A DNA stretch of 5,683 bases from Burkholderiales bacterium (GTDB lineage Bacteria > Pseudomonadota > Gammaproteobacteria > Burkholderiales > Burkholderiaceae_D): NCBI GenBank assembly GCA_028868455.1, contig JAGWUK010000227.1, positions 1 to 5,683 of the forward strand. Direction: 5' to 3'. Shown piece after piece: positions 1-5,667 of the stretch. Both the position numbers and the translations under genes were made by a program. Below the pieces are notes generated by a model. The model was not told the DNA's origin. It worked only from the letters and a program-made list of their open reading frames with translations, and did not search any database. How positions within the stretch are numbered: position 1 is the first letter of the stretch; the number at the start of each line of letters is the position of its first letter.

Positions 1-1075
1 TGCCGGTGGCAACGTCAGCGCCCTCCGCATCAACGATACGAAGGCGGGAGCACAAAGCCGTGCGCCCGGCGGAACGCATTTTTCCGGTCTTGCGTCCTTC
101 GGCGGTGTGGTAATACGGCGGCAGGATCGTCGCGACTGGCGACAATTCCGTCATACCGTACGCCTGAATAAAGCCGGTACCCGGAAACGCTTCCATCGCG
201 CGATCAATCACCCTTTCATTCATCGGTGATGCACCATAGACGATGGTATGCAGACTGCTGACATCGTAATTCCGGATATCAGGAAAATCCGCAACCATTT
301 GCACCATCGTCGGCACCCAGATCGTGTGCGATACCCGTTCTGCCTGTATCACCTCAAGCACCCCTGCCGGCGCAAACGCCGGCACAAAAACATGCGTACC
401 ACTGCGTATGCTCTGCGCCATGCTCATGGCAAAATCAGCCGCATGAAACATGGGTGCGGCATGCAAGTAAATCGCACCATCGGGAATCACATCGGCCGCC
501 ACCGCCATCGCACTGGCATGGATACTGCCGTGTGTCAGCATCACTCCCTTGGGAAAACCGGTCGTTCCGCCGGTATAAAAAATACCCGCCAGATCGTCGT
601 CGCTGCCGCAGTGATCTTCCATTGCATGGGCCGCCGCAATTATTTCTTCATAGTTCAGCATGCCGTCTGGCGTCGCTTCTTCACCGGCATAAATCAAGGT
701 TTGCAGTGCCGTCGATTGCGTTTTTAAATTCGCTCCCATGACTTTAAATGCATCGTCCACAATCAGCACGCGTGTATCGCAATCGTCCAGCGAATAGGCC
801 ACCTCTGCTGCACTCCAGCGCACATTGCATGGGTTGACTGTCAACCTGGCCCAAAAACAGGCCAGATAATATTCGAGATAGCGATCCGAATTCAGCGCCA
901 ACATGCCAACGCGGTCAAAATCCTGCAGACCGAGCTGTCGCAACGCTGAGGCCAGCCGTGCGACACGTTCGCTGAATTGCGTGAAAGTATGTCTTCTGTT
1001 CAGAAATGCTGTCGCCGTACCTTGTGGCTTTTGTTGTACAGAACGATGCAATGCTTGTGTCAGGCGTATCGCCAT
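1..1075 (-). CDS. AMP-forming acyl-CoA synthetase (ligase), C-terminus beyond the left edge
   Basis: Adenylate-forming (ANL superfamily) enzyme that would activate a fatty or other carboxylic acid with ATP and CoA through an acyl-AMP intermediate. The reading frame stays open to the left edge, giving 358 residues; full family members are usually about 510-560, so roughly the last third is missing. Visible motifs: the phosphate-binding loop YTGGTTGFPKGVM at residues 167-179, the APMFH segment near 208-212, YGASPM at 280-285, and the adenine/Mg-binding QAYGMTE at 304-310. The later hinge and the C-terminal catalytic lysine lie outside the window. The start at 1075 is supported by a strong GGAGG site (1081-1085) five bases upstream. 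It is the last visible gene of the cluster, 133 bases after the thioesterase stop. The family is certain; the substrate is not. Long- or medium-chain and methyl-branched acids are plausible from the neighbours. Confidence 0.95.
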   Translation of the reverse strand, partial: MAIRLTQALHRSVQQKPQGTATAFLNRRHTFTQFSERVARLASALRQLGLQDFDRVGMLALNSDRYLEYYLACFWARLTVNPCNVRWSAAEVAYSLDDCDTRVLIVDDAFKVMGANLKTQSTALQTLIYAGEEATPDGMLNYEEIIAAAHAMEDHCGSDDDLAGIFYTGGTTGFPKGVMLTHGSIHASAMAVAADVIPDGAIYLHAAPMFHAADFAMSMAQSIRSGTHVFVPAFAPAGVLEVIQAERVSHTIWVPTMVQMVADFPDIRNYDVSSLHTIVYGASPMNERVIDRAMEAFPGTGFIQAYGMTELSPVATILPPYYHTAEGRKTGKMRSAGRTALCSRLRIVDAEGADVATG

Positions 1076-1109
1076 AGTCTCCTCCGGATGTTCGTTTTAT
1101 CAGAATTCA

Positions 1110-1144
1110 GTTTCAGGTTTCAGGTTTCAGGTTTCCGGTTTCAG
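1110..1144. repeat. Five-unit 7-bp tandem repeat (GTTTCAG)
   Basis: Five head-to-tail copies of GTTTCAG fill these 35 bases exactly; only the fourth unit (1131-1137, GTTTCCG) differs, by one base. On the transcribed minus strand the unit reads CTGAAAC. The array lies in the 133-base gap between the thioesterase stop and the synthetase start, ending about 25 bases upstream of the synthetase ribosome-binding site, so it would sit in a leader or intercistronic mRNA. The rest of the gap (1145-1208) shows nothing I can name. Such short arrays can expand and contract by replication slippage; whether this one affects expression cannot be told from the sequence. Confidence 0.9.
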
Positions 1145-1208
1145 GCAAAATGGCACAGGCAAATTTCCATATCGCAGCCTGAACCCATTTGCACATGACT
1201 TGATGTGT

Positions 1209-1643
1209 TTATTTGGGACGCATCACTGTGAAGTAAGTCGCTTTCGCAATCGTATTGACCTTGCCTTGCGCATCTTTGATTTCGATGTCTTTGACAATTT
1301 TGCACTTACCTTTGGAACGGGTTTCTTGCACGATCTGCGCCCATTCCTCATCGCTGACGTTTACCTCTACCGTCAAAGTTCCTGTGGCCGGCGCCAGATA
1401 GCGTATCGTCACCTCGCCGACGACAGGAACAAATTCTTCCATTCCGAATCGATTCACGCACAGCATGCCGAACGGGAATTCAGCCAGCGAAAAAATCGCA
1501 CCGGCATATACACCACCGAGATGATTGCTATTGCCTACCGGCGGCATTTCTACTTTCAGTACATTGTCAGAAGCATGCAGCACCTTCAGATTCATATGCT
1601 GCAAAGTGTCCACGTTTAACATGGTTGATGGCATCGTGTTCAA
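1209..1643 (-). CDS. Hotdog-fold thioesterase-like protein (YiiD_C / PaaI-like)
   Basis: A 144-residue protein with the single hotdog-fold pattern of small acyl-CoA thioesterases. The core segment at residues 38-60 (N-x-N-H-L-G-G-V-Y-A-G-A-I-F-S-L-A-E) matches the central helix region, where such enzymes have an Asn, a Gly pair and an acidic residue (here E55). The later strands (VVGEVTIRYLAPATG, about 74-88, and KCKIVKDIEIKDAQGK, about 113-128) complete the sheet. It most resembles the putative thioesterase domain seen in YiiD-type proteins. The likely role is hydrolysis of an acyl-CoA made or used by the adjacent enzymes, releasing free acid and CoA. Starts: TTG at 1643, or ATG at 1634 or 1622. 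TTG is chosen because GGAG lies seven bases upstream of it. No signal peptide; cytosolic. The fold is fairly sure, the activity and substrate are inferred. Confidence 0.8.
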   Translation of the reverse strand: MNTMPSTMLNVDTLQHMNLKVLHASDNVLKVEMPPVGNSNHLGGVYAGAIFSLAEFPFGMLCVNRFGMEEFVPVVGEVTIRYLAPATGTLTVEVNVSDEEWAQIVQETRSKGKCKIVKDIEIKDAQGKVNTIAKATYFTVMRPK

Positions 1644-1650
1644 GACAGGT

Positions 1651-1654
1651 CTCC
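1651..1654 (-). promoter_or_regulatory. Ribosome-binding site supporting a TTG start for the thioesterase
   Basis: On the minus strand GGAG is followed by seven bases and then TTG (1643). The first in-frame ATG (1634) is 16 bases from GGAG, too far for normal initiation, and the next ATG (1622) is farther still. No better Shine-Dalgarno match precedes either ATG. The TTG start is therefore favoured, adding seven residues before the second ATG. Confidence 0.6.
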
Positions 1655-1664
1655 GTTTTTTGTA

Positions 1665-1761
1665 GACTTACGCACAATCACAACTATGGCAAGACAACTT
1701 CCCGTCGAGCACTTGCTAGCGCCTCCGTCGCCCTACCGTAGGGTGTCATTTTGCGCAGGTT
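1665..1761. other. Non-coding gap with hairpin and weak inverted ends; possible decayed miniature element
   Basis: The 158-base gap between racemase and thioesterase holds no gene. It contains a perfect 6-bp inverted repeat with one central base (CCCTAC at 1731-1736, GTAGGG at 1738-1743), with no T-run on the minus strand, so it is not a convincing rho-independent terminator. The outer parts are weakly inverted: GACTTACGCACAAT at 1665-1678 against the reverse complement of 1748-1761 (AACCTGCGCAAAAT), about 10 of 14 matching. The trinucleotide GTA flanks both sides (1662-1664 and 1762-1764). The 10-mer GACTTACGCA also opens the candidate element at 4167-4369. No promoter with good -35 and -10 boxes was recognised, though one for the thioesterase could lie here. 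Confidence 0.3.
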
Positions 1762-1801
1762 GTATTGATCAGTTTTATTTCATTTGGCTGGCACTACTTT
1801 C

Positions 1802-2953
1802 TTAGATCGCATTTTTCTGCAACAAATCCTGAATGCGCGCCTCATCGATGCCCCAGTCACGCAATACCTGCTCACTGTGCTCACCCGACTTGGCTGGTGG
1901 CCGGCTGACTTCCGGTGCTGTGCGCGAAAAACGTGGTGCCGGTGCCGGCTGCACAACACCATCGACATCGATAAAGTTAGCGCGCGCCCGATTATGCGGA
2001 TGCTGCGGCGCCTCTGCCATATCCAGAACCGGCGCGAAGCAGACATCCGTACCTTCCATGAGATCACACCACTGTTGCCGGGTTTTGGTTGCGAAGATCG
2101 CTGCCAGACGGCTTTTCAATTCCGGCCATTGACGCACATCCATCTGCGCATTGAATGCAGGATCGTGAATATCCGCCAGCTTCAGCAACAAGGCATAAAA
2201 CTGCGGCTCTATCGCACCGATCGAAACAAATTTGCCATCGGCACACGTATAGGTATCGTAAAAATGCGCACCACCATCAAGCATGTTCGCTTCGCGCTTG
2301 TCCCCCCATGCACCGAAACCGCGAAAGCCATAAATCATGGCTCCCAGCAAAGCCGAGCCATCCACCATCGCCGCGTCGACGACTTGTCCGCGACCAGATT
2401 GACGCGCCTCCAGCAATGCACAGACCACGCCGAACGCAAGCATCATCGCACCTCCGCCAAAATCGCCCACCAGATTCAAAGGCGGTGCAGGTGGCGTATC
2501 CGCACGTCCCATCGCCTGCAACATGCCTGACAAAGCGATGTAATTCAGATCGTGCCCTGCCGCCTGCGCCAGCGGTCCGTCTTGCCCCCAGCCGGTAATA
2601 CGTCCAAACACAAGGCGTGGATTGCGCTGCAGGCAGACCTCCGGCCCCAGACCAAGACGTTCCATGACGCCAGGGCGAAATCCTTCAAGGACAACATCGG
2701 CTTGCTCCAGCAAGCTCAGCACAACTTCTTTGGCTTCGGCCTGCTTCAGATCCAGCGCGAGAGAGCGGCGCCCGCGCGCCATCACGTCGTATTTCGTCCC
2801 CAGCATAGGAAATGGATTGGCAGCGCCAGCAGGTGCCTTGCGATCTATGCGTATCACTTCCGCGCCCATGTCTGCCAGCATCATGGCGGCAAACGGACAT
2901 GGGCCAAGGCCAACCATTTCTATGACGCGTATGCCTGTCAAAGGTCCGCTCAT
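1802..2953 (-). CDS. Alpha-methylacyl-CoA racemase (CoA-transferase family III)
   Basis: A 383-residue protein, matching the roughly 380 residues of human AMACR and the bacterial racemases. It interconverts 2R- and 2S-methylacyl-CoA by deprotonating and reprotonating the alpha carbon, and so supplies the 2S epimer that acyl-CoA dehydrogenases or oxidases accept. All three known catalytic residues can be aligned: H134 in AGHDLNY, D164 in LVGDFGGG and E249 in GAIEPQFY, equivalent to H122, D152 and E237 of the human enzyme. The neighbouring signature [13 protein letters not shown] (187-199), NMLDGGA (223-229) and [10 protein letters not shown] (301-310) also fits. True CoA-transferases of the family share the aspartate but generally not GAIEPQF, so racemase is the better call. 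The ATG at 2953 lies 12 bases after the dehydrogenase stop; its AAGG site abuts that TAA stop, suggesting translational coupling. Confidence 0.93.
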   Translation of the reverse strand: MSGPLTGIRVIEMVGLGPCPFAAMMLADMGAEVIRIDRKAPAGAANPFPMLGTKYDVMARGRRSLALDLKQAEAKEVVLSLLEQADVVLEGFRPGVMERLGLGPEVCLQRNPRLVFGRITGWGQDGPLAQAAGHDLNYIALSGMLQAMGRADTPPAPPLNLVGDFGGGAMMLAFGVVCALLEARQSGRGQVVDAAMVDGSALLGAMIYGFRGFGAWGDKREANMLDGGAHFYDTYTCADGKFVSIGAIEPQFYALLLKLADIHDPAFNAQMDVRQWPELKSRLAAIFATKTRQQWCDLMEGTDVCFAPVLDMAEAPQHPHNRARANFIDVDGVVQPAPAPRFSRTAPEVSRPPAKSGEHSEQVLRDWGIDEARIQDLLQKNAI

Positions 2954-2965
2954 CGTGTTTTACCT

Positions 2966-4108
2966 TTACAAAGTCCGGGAAATAATTTCTTTCATGATTT
3001 CGTTCGCGCCGCCGTAGATGCGTTGCACACGTGCATCGACATACATTTGCGCGATCGGGTATTCCAGCATATACCCGTAACCACCGAATAATTGCAGACA
3101 TTGATCGATGACTTTGCACTGCAAATCGGAAATCCAGTATTTCGCCATCGATGCCAATGTTGTATCCATGCGGCCTTCCATCATATCGACGATACAGCGG
3201 TCGATAAAGGTGCGGGCAATCGTTGCTTCCGTCTTGATTTCAGCTAATACGAAACGCGTGTTCTGCATTTCTATCAATGCCTGTCCGAATGCTTTGCGCT
3301 CTTTCGTATGTTCCACCGTCAGGCGCAACGCCCGCTCTATCGCTGCAACGCCGGATACGCCGAGAATAGTGCGTTCATAATGCAATTCTGTCATTAACTG
3401 CACAAAACCCTTGCCTTCCACACCACCCAGCACACTGTCCAAAGGAACACGCACATCGTCGAAAAACAACTCGCAGGTGTCTTGCCCTTTCTGACCGATT
3501 TTGTCCAGAATGCGGCCAACCCGAAAACCCGGGCAGTTTCTGGTTTCCACCAGCATCAACGACACGCCCTTGGCACCGGCATCCGGATCGGTCTTGGTGA
3601 CCACAACGACCAGGTCAGCCAGATAGCCGTTGGAAATAAACGTCTTGGAACCATTGATGACATAGGCATCTGCATCTTGTACGGCAGTCGTGCGTATACC
3701 TTTCAGGTCAGACCCGGCACCTGGCTCCGACATGGCGATCGCTGCCACCATCTCGCCGCTGGCAAGTTTGGGCAGATATTTTTTCTTTTGCGCTTCGGTG
3801 CCCTGATTCAGGATGTAATGCGCAACGATGGCATGCACATGAATGCCAAACGACATATCGCCAGCATATGTCAGCTCTTCAAACACCACAGACTGATGTG
3901 CAAATGTACCGCCGGAGCCACCGTATTCTTCGGGTATATCGGCCAGCAACATGCCCATCTCGCCGCCCTTGTTCCAGACTTCGCGGTCGACATGCTGTTG
4001 CTTTTTCCAGCGTTCCTGATGAGGTGTGATTTCGGCATCAACGAATTTACGAACGGCATCACGGAAACCTTCCAGTTCCGGCGTCATCCAGGGTGAGGTG
4101 TAGTTCAT
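2966..4108 (-). CDS. Acyl-CoA dehydrogenase (FAD flavoprotein, LCAD/IVD-like)
   Basis: A 380-residue, full-length acyl-CoA dehydrogenase that would form the trans-2,3-enoyl-CoA and pass electrons to electron-transfer flavoprotein. Family motifs are present in order: EEYGGSGG (60-67), the flavin/substrate signature AMSEPGAGSDL (125-135), TFISNG (156-161), RKAFGQ (271-276), QLFGGYGY (339-346) and RIYGGANEI (363-371). The usual catalytic Glu of the IYEGT motif is Gly here (G366). As in long-chain and isovaleryl-CoA dehydrogenases, the base is probably supplied from the middle helix, where E245 sits in HYERTILG. This favours long-chain or branched substrates, in keeping with the racemase that follows 12 bases downstream. 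The ATG at 4108 has only a modest purine-rich site (GAGAG, seven bases away). Family certain; chain-length preference inferred. Confidence 0.95.
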   Translation of the reverse strand: MNYTSPWMTPELEGFRDAVRKFVDAEITPHQERWKKQQHVDREVWNKGGEMGMLLADIPEEYGGSGGTFAHQSVVFEELTYAGDMSFGIHVHAIVAHYILNQGTEAQKKKYLPKLASGEMVAAIAMSEPGAGSDLKGIRTTAVQDADAYVINGSKTFISNGYLADLVVVVTKTDPDAGAKGVSLMLVETRNCPGFRVGRILDKIGQKGQDTCELFFDDVRVPLDSVLGGVEGKGFVQLMTELHYERTILGVSGVAAIERALRLTVEHTKERKAFGQALIEMQNTRFVLAEIKTEATIARTFIDRCIVDMMEGRMDTTLASMAKYWISDLQCKVIDQCLQLFGGYGYMLEYPIAQMYVDARVQRIYGGANEIMKEIISRTL

Positions 4109-4129
4109 TCTTTGTCTCTCTTTTTTCTT

Positions 4130-4148
4130 CAGCCATAGTTCCTGGCTG
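4130..4148. repeat. Short inverted repeat in the dehydrogenase leader
   Basis: CAGCCA (4130-4135) and TGGCTG (4143-4148) form a perfect 6-bp stem with a 7-base loop, 21 bases upstream of the acyl-CoA dehydrogenase start. It lies outside the candidate element at 4167-4369. On the minus strand it is followed by an A-rich run rather than T, so it does not look like a terminator; it might be an mRNA leader hairpin or an operator half-site pair. A stem of this length can also arise by chance. Confidence 0.35.
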
Positions 4149-4222
4149 TTCAGGATTTGGATTGATCAGGACTTACGCAAGTTCGCCCCTGCGACGTTAT
4201 AGCTCCCTGTTGTACGATCGGT

Positions 4223-4242
4223 ACGATGTGTACTGCCATCGT
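4223..4242. repeat. Hairpin inside the candidate element (6-bp stem)
   Basis: ACGATG (4223-4228) and CATCGT (4237-4242) are reverse complements separated by eight bases. This is the weakest of three inverted repeats within the candidate element and could be chance on its own. Confidence 0.35.
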
Positions 4243-4264
4243 CACTATGGTGTAGTCAGGAATT

Positions 4265-4282
4265 CAGACAACAAGTTGTCTG
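4265..4282. repeat. Perfect 8-bp inverted repeat inside the candidate element
   Basis: CAGACAAC (4265-4272) and GTTGTCTG (4275-4282) are perfect reverse complements around a central AA. As RNA, either strand would fold with seven pairs and a four-base loop. No T-run follows on either strand, so a rho-independent terminator is unlikely. As DNA it could be a dyad protein-binding site. Confidence 0.6.
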
Positions 4283-4294
4283 CCGACGTAACGG

Positions 4295-4314
4295 ACTTCC
4301 CCTGCAAGGGAAGT
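4295..4314. repeat. Hairpin with 7-bp stem inside the candidate element
   Basis: ACTTCCC (4295-4301) pairs perfectly with GGGAAGT (4308-4314) around a six-base loop (CTGCAA); on the plus strand two G-U pairs could extend it. It lies 12 bases from the preceding dyad, giving adjacent hairpins between SDR and dehydrogenase. It could slow transcription or protect mRNA ends between the two blocks, but no U-tract follows in the minus-strand transcript. Confidence 0.55.
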
Positions 4315-4409
4315 TTCCTCAGCACCAAAGGATGTTTCGCCTTGCTGGAACAATTTCGCGTAAGCCCTGTGATGTAAATTTTCCGGTAAGACTGGTCGCA
4401 TCAAGTTAA

Positions 4410-5237
4410 TTAAATGGAAATGCCACCGCCGCAAACAATGGTCTGGCCGCTGATGTAGTCGGATTCCGGTGTGCACAGGGAATATACGGCGCCAGCGGCC
4501 TCTTCCGGCGTGCCGCCACGTCCCAGCGGGATAGAGCGTTCCATCATCGCCATCAGATCAGGGTTCACACCGACCTTGATATCGCGTCCCTCGATTTGCA
4601 CACTGGCATTGCCGTCGGCAGTCGCCTCGGTCAGCCGGGTTTTAATGAGGCCGAATGCCACGCAATTGACGTTGACTTTCATGCGTCCCCATTCCTTGGC
4701 CAGTGCCAGCGTCATTCCGACGATGCCTGCTTTGGCGGCCGAATAATTGACCTGGCCCGCATTGCCGCCCAGACCGGCGACCGAGGAAATATTCACGACT
4801 TTACGAAAAACTTCGCGCCCTGCCTCCTGCTCCGCTTTGCTATAGGCACGCAGCACGGGTTGTGCGGCACGCAAAATCCGGAATGGCGCGGTCAGATGCA
4901 CATCCATGATGGCGTACCACTGTTCATCGGTCATTTTCTGGATCACGTTATCCCAGGTATATCCGGCGTTATTCACGATGATGTCTAACCCCTGATAGGT
5001 ATCGACGGCTGTTTTGACGAAACGCTCGGCAAAATCGCTGGCAGTGACATTGCCTGTGCAAGCAACTGCCTCGCCCCCCATCGCCTGAATTTCGGCAACG
5101 ACCCGCTGCGCTGGTTCAGCATCCAGATCATTGATCACAATACGTGCACCTTCACTGGCCAGTTTCAAGGCAATGGCACGTCCGATACCGCGCCCTGAAC
5201 CAGAGACCAGAGCGACTTTTCCTGCTAATTTTGACAT
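4410..5237 (-). CDS. Short-chain dehydrogenase/reductase, probable 3-hydroxyacyl-CoA dehydrogenase (FabG-like)
   Basis: A 275-residue classical SDR. The N-terminal Rossmann motif GSGRGIG is at residues 13-19, NNAG at 89-92, the catalytic serine S152 in NISSVAG, and the YxxxK pair Y165/K169. An Asp after the second strand (INDLD, D37) suggests NAD(H) rather than NADP(H), as in the VNDLG segment of peroxisomal multifunctional enzyme type 2. It is about 30 residues longer than FabG (about 244); the extra length lies near 131-145 before the catalytic serine strand and in the substrate loop near 203-230. The Asn of the SDR catalytic tetrad appears replaced by His (H114 in DVHLTAPF). The likely role is oxidation of 3-hydroxyacyl-CoA made by the MaoC hydratase encoded 16 bases upstream. 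The ATG at 5237 follows an AAGGA site seven bases away. A biosynthetic 3-oxoacyl-ACP reductase is the alternative. Confidence 0.9.
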   Translation of the reverse strand: MSKLAGKVALVSGSGRGIGRAIALKLASEGARIVINDLDAEPAQRVVAEIQAMGGEAVACTGNVTASDFAERFVKTAVDTYQGLDIIVNNAGYTWDNVIQKMTDEQWYAIMDVHLTAPFRILRAAQPVLRAYSKAEQEAGREVFRKVVNISSVAGLGGNAGQVNYSAAKAGIVGMTLALAKEWGRMKVNVNCVAFGLIKTRLTEATADGNASVQIEGRDIKVGVNPDLMAMMERSIPLGRGGTPEEAAGAVYSLCTPESDYISGQTIVCGGGISI

Positions 5238-5253
5238 CGAGTTTTCCTTTTAT

Positions 5254-5667
5254 TCAGATAGCGATGAGGGCATCACCGATGATTTTGACTTCGCCAAATT
5301 GGTTTGTGCTCTGGATTTCCACACGCAGTAGTGTCTCTCCAGCTTTTTTCATCTTTTCCACAATCTTGCCGGTGCAGTGCACTTCATTCCCCAGATGAGT
5401 AATGCCAGTGAAACGTGCATTCATTGCGCGTAATTGTCTTTGCGGCACCCATTTTGTCAGCAATCGTCCCAGATAGGCCATCGACAACATGCCGTGCGCA
5501 AACACGTCCGGCATGCGCGCCTTGCGGGCAAAGTCGATGTCGATATGAATGGGATTATGGTCTCCCGACGCGCCGGCATACAGCGCCAGTGTCGTGCGGT
5601 TTATCGCGGGCAGGGTCAGTGGCGGTAAGGTGTCTCCCACCTCTGCATTTGTCAGTATTAGCAGCAT
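5254..5667 (-). CDS. MaoC-like (R)-specific enoyl-CoA hydratase
   Basis: A 137-residue single-hotdog protein of the MaoC/hydratase-2 family, the usual size for PhaJ-like enzymes. The hydratase-2 signature is intact at residues 30-47 (YAGASGDHNPIHIDIDFA), with the catalytic pair D36 and H41, followed by the FAHGMLSMAYLGRLL helix (56-70). The family adds water to trans-2-enoyl-CoA, giving the 3R-hydroxyacyl-CoA. The SDR that follows, with its ribosome-binding site in the 16-base gap, would take the next step, so the pair resembles the split halves of multifunctional enzyme type 2. The ATG at 5667 is supported by GGAG (5676-5679) eight bases upstream. Some homologues act as one of two paired subunits with a larger FAS1-like dehydratase encoded alongside, which could lie just beyond the right edge. 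Confidence 0.92.
   Translation of the reverse strand: MLLILTNAEVGDTLPPLTLPAINRTTLALYAGASGDHNPIHIDIDFARKARMPDVFAHGMLSMAYLGRLLTKWVPQRQLRAMNARFTGITHLGNEVHCTGKIVEKMKKAGETLLRVEIQSTNQFGEVKIIGDALIAI

Larger units (their letters stand above)
4167..4369. mobile_element. Candidate non-autonomous miniature element (MITE-like or IS remnant), about 203 bp
   Basis: The 301-base gap between SDR and acyl-CoA dehydrogenase contains a stretch with inverted ends. The left end reads CAGGACTTACGCAA (4167-4180) and the right end, reverse-complemented, reads CAGGGCTTACGCGA (4356-4369), 12 of 14 identical; similarity fades further inward. The same four bases TGAT flank both ends directly (4163-4166 and 4370-4373), as expected of a target-site duplication. 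No transposase reading frame is present; short open frames crossing it have no recognisable domain. The interior carries three hairpins. It separates MaoC-SDR from the rest of the cluster without breaking a gene. I cannot assign an insertion-sequence family. The boundaries were picked by eye, and a 4-bp flank match is only weak support. Confidence 0.45.

Noticed and set aside
1087..1110. Sigma-70 promoter for the synthetase (GATAAA as a -10 box)
   Set aside because: A TGATAAAA stretch is present on the minus strand, but no acceptable -35 box lies 16-18 bases upstream; that position falls in the heptamer repeat.
1159..1192. GCAAAT / ATTTGC inverted repeat
   Set aside because: Six base pairs with a 22-base loop is well within chance expectation for this length of sequence.
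903..1619. Plus-strand open frame of 238 codons
   Set aside because: It lies opposite the synthetase 5' end and the thioesterase and runs through the heptamer array. Its translation is Arg/Cys/His/Phe-rich without any domain, while the minus-strand frames carry clear family motifs.
1731..1743. Rho-independent terminator after the racemase gene
   Set aside because: The stem is only five to six pairs with a minimal loop, and no T-run follows on the minus strand. On the plus strand a few T residues follow, but no plus-strand gene ends there.
1784..2530. Plus-strand open frame of 248 codons
   Set aside because: It is entirely antisense to the racemase, whose catalytic residues are all intact. 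The translation is rich in Arg, His and Cys with no recognisable motif, typical of a shadow frame.
3482..4096. Plus-strand open frame of 204 codons
   Set aside because: Antisense to the acyl-CoA dehydrogenase and without any domain of its own; explained by codon bias of the real gene.
4093..4377. Plus-strand open frame of 94 codons across the SDR-dehydrogenase gap
   Set aside because: It covers the candidate miniature element and starts inside the dehydrogenase gene. It has no convincing ribosome-binding site and no transposase or toxin-like motif; the minus-strand frame at 4264-4476 is equally featureless.
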